A stretch of 5,102 bases of DNA from JAPLDA01 sp043742705 (lineage in GTDB: Bacteria > Bacteroidota > Bacteroidia > AKYH767-A > 2013-40CM-41-45), in the NCBI GenBank assembly GCA_043742705.1, contig JAYTXY010000217.1:1-5102 (forward strand), read 5' to 3'. The position numbers and the translations under genes were made by a program. This document shows, piece after piece, positions 1-5,102 of this stretch. Each line of letters begins with the position of its first letter. Position 1 is the stretch's first letter. The notes under the pieces were generated by a model. It saw only the letters and a program-made list of their open reading frames with translations. It did not search any database and was not told where the DNA came from.

Positions 1-1
1 C

Positions 2-2032
2 TTGATAACATGTAGTGCAACTGGATCAGTTGGAGCAGGAACTGTTTACAATTATAATGTAACAGATAATGCAGGTTGCTTAGGTTCTGGTTCAATCACA
101 TTGACTCAGCCTACTCACGTAACCGGTACTCCTTCTACTACACCGGCAAGATGTTCAGTAAGTAACGGAACAGCTTCAGTTGCTCCAAGCGGTGGAACAC
201 CCTTTACAGTTGGTGCACCGTACACTTATTCATGGAACTCTGTTCCTAGTCAGAATACTCAAACAGCAACAGGTCTTGCCGGAAGCTTAGCAGGAATCAC
301 TTACATGGTGACCATTACAGATTCACTGAATTGCTCAAGCAACGTAAATGCTACTGTTTACTCAGCAGGATCACTTCCGGCAGTGCCGGGTCCAATAGCA
401 GGTCCGGCAGGTGCTTGTAAAGGACAAACAGGTGTAGTGTATACGGTGCCTGCAGGTCCTCCGGGAACTACTTATGACTGGAGCCCACTTCCTCCGGGAG
501 TAACTGGATTCTCAACAACAAACAGCATCACTCTTAACTTCCCTGCTAACTATGCCGGTGGCTTTGTTAAAGTATGGGCGGTAAATGGTTGTGGTTACAG
601 CATAGCTCAGGCTTTATTGAACGTACCTGCACTTACTTCTAAACCGGGTTTCCCTGGACCAATCTCAGGACCGTTCGTTAGTTTATGCGGTGTTGACACA
701 ATCACATATTCTGTACCTCTTCTTGCCAATGCAACGTCCTACAACTGGACAGTTGGTGGATCAGGCGGATTGAGTATTGTATCCGGTCAGGGAACTAATA
801 TAGTTAGAGTACGTGCTGACGCATCATTTGTCAACGGAACTCTCAACGTATATGCTTCCAGCTGTGTTGGAAACAGTGGCGGACTTACTGCATACTTATA
901 TGGTAAGATTACAGGTCAACCTCAGATGCTTGCCTTCCCTAGCGTAGGCTTGTGTAGTAGATCTACAGCAACTTATACAATCCAGGCATATGCGGGTGCG
1001 ACAAGTAATATATGGACTGGCCCGGCCGGAGCAACGATCAGCGATGGCGTGCTACCTGTGGCTAATCCTTTAACTACAACAGCGAACTCTGTTCAGATTA
1101 CATTCCCGATCGGATTTGTTTCCGGAAATGTATCTGTAGCTGCAGCGAGCGGTTGTGGTGTAGGTCCTGTAAGGACAGTAGCAGTTCGTTCTACACCGAC
1201 TCAACCTGCAGCACTCTTCGGTCAGAATGCAGGAGTGTGCGGCCTGACAGCAGTGTCATACTATATCAACCTCGTACCTGGAGCAACGTCTTATACATGG
1301 ACACCTCCGGCCGGAGCTGTTGTTGACAGCCAGGGAACAAATGTATCGGTAGCTTATGCGTGGTTGCGCTTTACCGGGGCATTTACTGGGTCAGGAAATC
1401 TTTGTGTAACGCCAAACAATGCCTGTGGTGCCGGTGTAGCGCGTTGTATAAACATTACAGCTCGCCCTGCAATACCGGGAGCAATCAGCGGATCTTCTAC
1501 CGATTGCAAGAACACAGTTCCAACACAGCTGTATACTGTTTCTCCTGTACAAGGTGCTGGTGTAGGTGGTTATTTCTGGACAGTAACAGGCGGAGCTACT
1601 GTATCGGGTGGTCAGGGTACTGCAAGTGCAACAATTAACTTCTCAGGAGCGACCGTTGGAAATGTGACCATCACACTGCAGGTATCAAATGCTTGCGGAG
1701 TAGCGGCTGCAACGGTATCCAAAGTTGTTTCAGTTTCAAGTTGTCGTATCTCTGAAGGTATATCGGTAACGGTACCTGCTCTTCGAATGGATGCCTATCC
1801 GAATCCGACTACCGGTAAGTTGAACGTATCGTTCACTGCTCTTTCCAAAGAGAAATACACGCTGAAAGTAATTGACCTGATTGGTCATGTACTGATCGAG
1901 CAGACAAGTACGGCAATGGAAGGTGATAACTTACAGGAACTCGATCTGAGCAGTGTTGCGAAAGGAATGTACCTGATCAGCATCGACAGAGAAGGAGCAG
2001 AGATTCAGACAATGAGAATCATTGTAGAATAA
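2..2032 (+). CDS. Partial SprB/PKD-repeat surface protein with T9SS type A sorting domain (3' part)
   Basis: This is the C-terminal 676 residues of a secreted or surface-anchored repeat protein. The frame is open to the first bases of the window, and the apparent TTG start is just the window edge: residues 1-35 already read as the end of an SprB-like repeat (VTDNAGC). The order is: SprB-like repeat tail (1-35), full SprB-like repeat (about 33-118), five PKD/Ig-like repeats (about 127-578), a short linker, and a T9SS C-terminal domain (about 597-676) opening with YPNPTTGKLNV. Composition is rich in Gly, Thr, Ser, Val and Ala with very few charged residues until the sorting domain, as usual for extracellular beta-sandwich adhesins. 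From family knowledge, such proteins cross the inner membrane by Sec, then the outer membrane by T9SS, and are released or attached with removal of the sorting domain. Adhesion or gliding is inferred; no enzymatic domain is visible. The TAA stop is followed at once by a strong hairpin. Confidence 0.9.
   Translation: MITCSATGSVGAGTVYNYNVTDNAGCLGSGSITLTQPTHVTGTPSTTPARCSVSNGTASVAPSGGTPFTVGAPYTYSWNSVPSQNTQTATGLAGSLAGITYMVTITDSLNCSSNVNATVYSAGSLPAVPGPIAGPAGACKGQTGVVYTVPAGPPGTTYDWSPLPPGVTGFSTTNSITLNFPANYAGGFVKVWAVNGCGYSIAQALLNVPALTSKPGFPGPISGPFVSLCGVDTITYSVPLLANATSYNWTVGGSGGLSIVSGQGTNIVRVRADASFVNGTLNVYASSCVGNSGGLTAYLYGKITGQPQMLAFPSVGLCSRSTATYTIQAYAGATSNIWTGPAGATISDGVLPVANPLTTTANSVQITFPIGFVSGNVSVAAASGCGVGPVRTVAVRSTPTQPAALFGQNAGVCGLTAVSYYINLVPGATSYTWTPPAGAVVDSQGTNVSVAYAWLRFTGAFTGSGNLCVTPNNACGAGVARCINITARPAIPGAISGSSTDCKNTVPTQLYTVSPVQGAGVGGYFWTVTGGATVSGGQGTASATINFSGATVGNVTITLQVSNACGVAAATVSKVVSVSSCRISEGISVTVPALRMDAYPNPTTGKLNVSFTALSKEKYTLKVIDLIGHVLIEQTSTAMEGDNLQELDLSSVAKGMYLISIDREGAEIQTMRIIVE
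98..355 (+). other. SprB-like repeat domain (protein level)
   Basis: Residues about 33-118 of the adhesin show the SprB-repeat pattern: a Cys followed by a small-residue segment (C51, then SNGTASV), a GGTP turn (64-67), YSW (76-78), a TATGLAG-type segment and YMVTITDSLNC (101-111). SprB is the mobile gliding adhesin of Flavobacterium johnsoniae; the same repeat occurs in many unrelated Bacteroidota surface proteins, so the match does not by itself imply gliding. Residues 1-35, with VTDNAGC, are the tail of a preceding copy, so more copies probably lie upstream. Confidence 0.7.
380..1735 (+). repeat. Five tandem PKD/Ig-like repeats (protein-level, about 90 aa period)
   Basis: Repeats cover about residues 127-208, 214-302, 304-397, 399-487 and 489-578. 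Each begins with a Pro/Gly-rich stretch such as PGPIAGP or PGAISG, then a Cys, a Y-[TS]-[VI] strand, a GATSYTWT-like strand, a GQGT-like turn in repeats 2, 4 and 5, and ends with a Cys near N-x-CG. The first Cys of each unit is at 139, 229, 318, 413 and 502 (intervals 90, 89, 95, 89), the second at 197, 288, 385, 475 and 565. One Cys pair per unit suggests an intradomain disulfide formed after export. The copies are clearly diverged at DNA level, so this is an old expansion rather than a recent duplication. Confidence 0.85.
1790..2029 (+). other. T9SS type A C-terminal sorting domain
   Basis: Residues about 597-676 match the type A Por/T9SS sorting domain: an opening YPNPTTGKLNV (599-609), a KVIDLIGHVL strand (622-631), LDLSSVAKGMYLISI (647-661), and a C-terminal strand ending MRIIVE. 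In this family the domain directs the protein to the T9SS translocon and is normally cleaved by the sortase PorU, often with attachment to anionic lipopolysaccharide. The domain is charged, unlike the repeats before it, and it sits at the very C-terminus as required. Confidence 0.93.
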
Positions 2033-2045
2033 TTCATTCAAATTA

Positions 2046-2085
2046 AAAACGAAAAGCCTTCCATAACCGGAAGGCTTTTCGTTTT
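2046..2085. terminator. Bidirectional intrinsic terminator between convergent genes
   Basis: A perfect 17-bp inverted repeat: AAAACGAAAAGCCTTCC at 2046-2062 pairs with 2069-2085, with loop ATAACC. It starts 14 bases after the adhesin stop and lies about 43 bases beyond the stop of the convergent peptidase gene. The arm ends supply a U-rich 3' side in both directions (CTTTTCGTTTT on the + strand; on the - strand the same followed by one more T and then AATT), so it can serve both genes. Confidence 0.88.
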
Positions 2086-2127
2086 GTAGAAATTGATTTT
2101 TCATTTCAGCGATCAGAATAAGAAAGT

Positions 2128-4194
2128 TTAATTATTCACCGGCAGGAATCCGTATTCTTTTCCATACTCAAGATGTTGCTGAATAAAATCTTTCGGATAT
2201 TCGATTTTTATATCTGTGATTTTTTCTCCATCCATAACAGGAATTAATTTCGGTTGTATGAATCCCATGTATGGAGCTACGTTTAATTTTTCATACCGCT
2301 GCAACACTTCTTTGTGAAGCTCAGGATCAATCTTCACTCCGTAATTTTCAACAAGATTTTTTCCTGCATCATAATCTCCTTCTGATTTTATCCGCTGAAT
2401 TTCACGGAGAAGTTGTCCGAATAACTCGCGTACTTTCAGGTAATCGTTAATCATGATATAGGTTTTTCCATCACGCACAACTTTTTCGATGCATCTGTCT
2501 TTCATTCCATACTCCAATACCCACGCTGAATTCATCTGGCGGTTTCGCATGTGTGACTCTTCAAGGTTATCGCCCAATTTTATTCTGTTGAGTTGAGTCA
2601 TCAATCCATTCATTACATAATTGTCATATCCTGCTTTTCCAACTTCAAGTGAAGGCATTACACCAATGTCAACTAATTTCTGATCCATCACATAGTACAA
2701 CGCAACGAGGTCAGCACGCGCTTCTTCTAAAATTCCTGCATACGTTTTCAGGGTCTGGTCAGTGGTTCCGACACCGTCATTAATTTTTCCGGAAGCATGC
2801 CCGATTACCTCATGCATGTCAGTATGAAGATCAGCCGCAAGCGCTCCGTATTTTCTCACACGTTCCGCAACTTCTTTACTTGCACCGAACTCATCAATGA
2901 TCGGACTTTTTGATCTCGCATAGTTGTAAGCTGCCACAATGTTCACGAGAGAAACGGACTTAGATCCGTGCTGTGGACTCTCACGAATCCATTCGTTATT
3001 CGGAAGGTTGATACCGATTGGTGTTGCAGGCGCAGCATCACCGACTTCACCAATGATCGTAATCACTTTTGCAGAAATTCCTTTTACATTTTTCTTTTTA
3101 TGCTGATCCATAATAGTAGAATGATCTTCAAACCACTGTGCCTCTTTACCAATCGCTGCAATTCGTTTTGTTGCTTCCATGTCTTTCATGGAAACAATGC
3201 TTTCGAATCCTCCGCGTTTTTGTAATGCATCAGCGTACACTTCAATGAACCCGTTTACATCATCAATTATTGAAACGGTATCACCGACCCACGCAATGCA
3301 ACAATCATCATAATCCTTCGGATCACCGCTTTTGTAAAACGTGATCAGTTTTTCAATGGTCTGTTTTTGTCGATCATTTTCTGCAACTCCGGCTGCTTTC
3401 TCCAGCCAATACACAATCTTTTCAATCGCTGAAGAATACATGCCACCAATCATCCATCTTTTCTCAACAATTTTTCCATTTTCCTTTACAAGTTTTGAAT
3501 TAAAACCCATTTGCGATTTATCGTCAGGATGATTTTTTTTCATCGCACTGTAAAAATCGTCTACTTCTTTTTCCGAAACTCCTTCGTAAAAATTATTGCA
3601 GGATGCTTTTACATGATCAACTCCCGGACTCAAATCGACTTCCTTTTTGTCGAGGTCCGGATCGAATACAATGGGTTGAATCATCTTCAGGAAATCATCT
3701 GCTGATTTTCCATCCAGCGGAAGCTTGCTCTGGTCGCTGTTTTTCACGAGTTGTGAAAAATAATCGAACGAACATTCCGGAATCATCTTGTCTGCTGAAT
3801 AGTGGTGATGATTTCCGTTTGCAAAAAAGAAACGTTTGCAGTATGTCACGAACTTGTCGTAGTCGTTACCACTCTTTTCACCTTTGTATGTTTCAAGAAT
3901 ACACTCCAGTGTTTTCCGGATTCGCAGGTTGTGCTTGTATTTCTGATCATAAAAAATATCCCGTCCGCAAAGTCCCGCCTGGTAGAAATAATAAGCCAGT
4001 TGTTTTTGCTGAAGCGAAAGCTGATCAAATCCTTTTACTTCGTAACGAAGTACCAGGATATCTGCGAAACGATCAGCCATGTAATCGAAGGATTGGTTTC
4101 CATTCGCAGCCTCCTGTTCTTTTTGTTTGGTAGTACAGGAAAATAGAACAAACAGCAGCGCCATCAGGAATAGTGTACGTGTAGTTTTTTTCAT
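2128..4194 (-). CDS. Dipeptidyl peptidase III, family M49, lipoprotein
   Basis: A complete 688-residue zinc metallopeptidase of family M49 (DPP III, EC 3.4.14.4), which removes dipeptides from the N-terminus of oligopeptides. Visible motifs in order: lipoprotein signal (1-20), GFIEVY then RGGFE (315-330; Y320 aligns with the active-site Tyr of the human enzyme), GINLPN (394-399, substrate-binding strand), the zinc motif HEVIGH (461-466; ligands H461 and H466, catalytic E462), EEARAD (490-495; third ligand E491), and EESHMRNR (545-552; H548 aligns with the conserved active-site His). Length and the short distance between the two zinc motifs resemble the Bacteroides enzyme (about 675 aa) rather than the longer eukaryotic ones. 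The alignments are from memory. The ATG at 4194 is chosen because it gives the intact lipoprotein signal; the lead is A/T-rich without a Shine-Dalgarno match. All key residues are present, so the enzyme should be active. It shares a terminator with the convergent adhesin and lies 151 bp after a co-directional amidohydrolase. Peptide scavenging in the periplasm or at the surface is inferred. Confidence 0.95.
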   Translation of the reverse strand: MKKTTRTLFLMALLFVLFSCTTKQKEQEAANGNQSFDYMADRFADILVLRYEVKGFDQLSLQQKQLAYYFYQAGLCGRDIFYDQKYKHNLRIRKTLECILETYKGEKSGNDYDKFVTYCKRFFFANGNHHHYSADKMIPECSFDYFSQLVKNSDQSKLPLDGKSADDFLKMIQPIVFDPDLDKKEVDLSPGVDHVKASCNNFYEGVSEKEVDDFYSAMKKNHPDDKSQMGFNSKLVKENGKIVEKRWMIGGMYSSAIEKIVYWLEKAAGVAENDRQKQTIEKLITFYKSGDPKDYDDCCIAWVGDTVSIIDDVNGFIEVYADALQKRGGFESIVSMKDMEATKRIAAIGKEAQWFEDHSTIMDQHKKKNVKGISAKVITIIGEVGDAAPATPIGINLPNNEWIRESPQHGSKSVSLVNIVAAYNYARSKSPIIDEFGASKEVAERVRKYGALAADLHTDMHEVIGHASGKINDGVGTTDQTLKTYAGILEEARADLVALYYVMDQKLVDIGVMPSLEVGKAGYDNYVMNGLMTQLNRIKLGDNLEESHMRNRQMNSAWVLEYGMKDRCIEKVVRDGKTYIMINDYLKVRELFGQLLREIQRIKSEGDYDAGKNLVENYGVKIDPELHKEVLQRYEKLNVAPYMGFIQPKLIPVMDGEKITDIKIEYPKDFIQQHLEYGKEYGFLPVNN
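4135..4194 (-). other. Lipoprotein signal peptide with lipobox (Cys20)
   Basis: Residues 1-20 of the peptidase: positively charged start MKKTTR, hydrophobic core LFLMALLFVLF, and lipobox LFSC with Cys20 as the predicted lipidated residue (signal peptidase II site between S19 and C20). The residues after the Cys (TTKQKEQE) are mixed Lys/Glu/Gln rather than the clean acidic run typical of Bacteroidota surface-export signals, so inner-leaflet periplasmic anchoring is at least as likely as surface display. Confidence 0.85.
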
Positions 4195-4246
4195 TGCGTT
4201 GGATTTTTATTTTATAGTTTGAATGAACTTCATGGAAAAATTACAG

Positions 4247-4261
4247 TACGTTAATAACGTA
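4247..4261. promoter_or_regulatory. 15-bp palindrome upstream of the peptidase gene (possible operator)
   Basis: TACGTTAATAACGTA is a perfect 7-bp inverted repeat around a central A, 52 bases upstream of the peptidase start codon. The size and position would suit a dimeric repressor or activator. I found no clear Bacteroidota promoter (TTTG then TAnnTTTG) on the - strand in this gap, so the regulatory role is only a possibility. Confidence 0.3.
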
Positions 4262-4315
4262 GCATCTGAAAGAAGATGGGCGATTCACGGAATCAGCAGG
4301 CTCCTTGTAGTAAAA

Positions 4316-4341
4316 AACTCAACAACTAACAACTCAACAAC
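4316..4341. repeat. Short direct repeat just after the amidohydrolase stop
   Basis: Two exact copies of AACTCAACAAC (4316-4326 and 4331-4341) separated by TAAC, giving a 15-base period. The block ends four bases before the amidohydrolase stop codon on the - strand, where it reads as GTTGTTGAGTT copies. It is low-complexity (AAC-rich) and shows no hairpin. Replication slippage is the simplest origin; a dispersed intergenic repeat is the alternative. Confidence 0.6.
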
Positions 4342-4345
4342 AAAT

Positions 4346-5102
4346 TTATTTCAACCCGTACTTCTCCCTGTACTTTGCGTTCAGTTGCTTTTGTACATTG
4401 TCAAGATTGATTTCTTTTCCGTGAATGAAGGCAGATTCAACATTCTGTGTACGCATGTCGAGCGCATCTCCTGTCGAGATAAAAAGTGTTGCGTCTTTCC
4501 CGGCTTCAAGTGTTCCTGTTGTTTTTTCAATCCCAAGAATTTTTGCGGGAGATGATGTAATGCTCATCAATGCTTCTTCTTTTGTAAGTCCGTAAGCAGC
4601 AGTAGTTCCACACATAAATCCGAGGTTGCGGATATTCCATGAGCCATCAATACTCACAGCATAAAGAACTCTTGCTTGTTTTAACAGGTACGGTAACTTG
4701 TAAGGAAGATCAACATCGTCATCTTCACGCGGAGGAAGCGAATGAACGCGTCCCAGGATGACCGGAACATTATTTTCTTTCAACAAATCACCAACCATCC
4801 ATGAATCACTTCCGCCCACTAAAACCATTTGTGCTCCGTACTTTTTACAAAAGGTTACAGCAGCAGTAATTTCTTTTACATAGCCGCAATGCACATAAAG
4901 TTTTTTTGTTCCGTCAAAGAGTCCTTTCATGGATTCGAAGCGAACATTTTTTTCTGACGGAGTTGAAAGAGAATACGCTTTTGCTTCTTTGAAAAGCTGG
5001 TCAATCGCAGTGAGTGCTTTGTTAATATTTTCTTTTTGCTTGTCTTCCGTATTTGCTCCTTCTCCTTTGTAAGTGTACATGCGCGGCCAGTTGAGATGAA
5101 TT
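4346..5102 (-). CDS. Partial metal-dependent amidohydrolase, imidazolonepropionase-like (C-terminal part)
   Basis: The C-terminal 251 residues of an amidohydrolase-superfamily enzyme, hydrolysing a C-N bond in an unidentified substrate. The ATG at 5080 is probably internal: the frame stays open through seven more codons (IHLNWPR) to the window edge, and a domain of this family cannot begin there. Numbering from that Met, the fragment shows YVHCGYVKEI (62-71; H64 a likely metal ligand), AQMVLVGG (83-90), VPVILGRV (105-112), an acidic DDDVDLPYKLP segment (120-130), VSIDGSWNIRNL (142-153; D145 the likely catalytic Asp), GLTKEEALMSITSSPAKILGI (164-184) and GTLEAGKDATLFI (189-201), the standard end of the barrel and return to the beta-sandwich, then NVESAFIHGKEI. 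The N-terminal HxH metal motif and any signal peptide lie outside the window; judging from relatives of about 420 residues, roughly 170 are missing. No frameshift is visible. It precedes the peptidase gene on the same strand by 151 bp with no convincing terminator between them. Confidence 0.88.
   Translation of the reverse strand, partial: IHLNWPRMYTYKGEGANTEDKQKENINKALTAIDQLFKEAKAYSLSTPSEKNVRFESMKGLFDGTKKLYVHCGYVKEITAAVTFCKKYGAQMVLVGGSDSWMVGDLLKENNVPVILGRVHSLPPREDDDVDLPYKLPYLLKQARVLYAVSIDGSWNIRNLGFMCGTTAAYGLTKEEALMSITSSPAKILGIEKTTGTLEAGKDATLFISTGDALDMRTQNVESAFIHGKEINLDNVQKQLNAKYREKYGLK

Noticed and set aside
1360..1638. A 92-codon + strand frame inside the adhesin
   Set aside because: It is an out-of-frame shadow of the PKD-like repeats, with an abnormal Cys/Trp/Ser-rich composition.
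3603..4133. A 176-codon + strand reading frame
   Set aside because: It lies entirely antisense within the M49 peptidase gene, overlaps other + strand frames, and its product is rich in Cys, Arg and His without any recognisable domain.
4212..4221. TATAGTTTG as a Bacteroidota -7 promoter element on the + strand
   Set aside because: The spacing is three bases instead of two between TA and TTTG, no -33 TTTG was found at the right distance, and no + strand gene follows.
4282..4294. GATTC-ACG-GAATC as a terminator for the amidohydrolase gene
   Set aside because: The stem is only 5 bp with a 3-base loop and there is no T-run after it on the - strand, so it is too weak to call.
4223..4555. A 110-codon + strand reading frame starting in the intergenic gap
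   Set aside because: About two thirds of it is antisense to the well-supported amidohydrolase C-terminus. Its product shows low-complexity Asn/Thr from the tandem repeat and a Cys/Phe-rich tail typical of an antisense shadow. No ribosome binding site or family resemblance was seen.
4346..5080. The amidohydrolase as a complete 244-residue protein starting at 5080
   Set aside because: The frame remains open to the window edge, and the fragment lacks the first half of the barrel with the HxH metal site. It is a window truncation, not a short gene.

Overview
The window most likely comes from a member of the Bacteroidota. The first gene ends in a type IX secretion (T9SS) type A sorting domain behind SprB-like and PKD-like repeats, an arrangement essentially confined to that phylum. 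The second gene is a lipoprotein-type M49 peptidase with the short zinc-motif spacing known from Bacteroides. Neither start site in reach shows a Shine-Dalgarno sequence (the lead into the peptidase gene is A-rich), which also fits. A closer taxonomic placement is not supported by the sequence.

Layout. Positions 2-2032 (+) hold the 3' part of a large cell-surface or secreted adhesin-like gene whose start lies before the window. It reads: tail of one SprB-like repeat, one full SprB-like repeat, five PKD/Ig-like repeats of about 90 residues each carrying a conserved pair of cysteines, then the T9SS C-terminal sorting domain. Positions 2033-2127 separate it from a convergent gene and contain a perfect 17-bp hairpin that looks like a shared bidirectional terminator. 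Positions 2128-4194 (-) encode a complete dipeptidyl peptidase III (peptidase family M49) with a lipoprotein signal peptide. A 151-bp gap (4195-4345) follows, carrying a 15-bp palindrome and a short tandem repeat. Positions 4346-5102 (-) are the C-terminal part of a metal-dependent amidohydrolase of the imidazolonepropionase-like type, cut by the window end.

How the genes relate. The peptidase and the amidohydrolase are co-directional, amidohydrolase first. The gap is too long for tight coupling, so they may be co-transcribed or separate. A plausible but unproven reading is a scavenging pair in the cell envelope: the peptidase releases dipeptides from oligopeptides and the amidohydrolase hydrolyses a C-N bond in a small amide, cyclic or peptide-derived substrate. 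The adhesin is on the opposite strand and is probably a separate transcription unit. I see no mobile element, CRISPR array, tRNA or rRNA, and no convincing new defence or biosynthetic system here.
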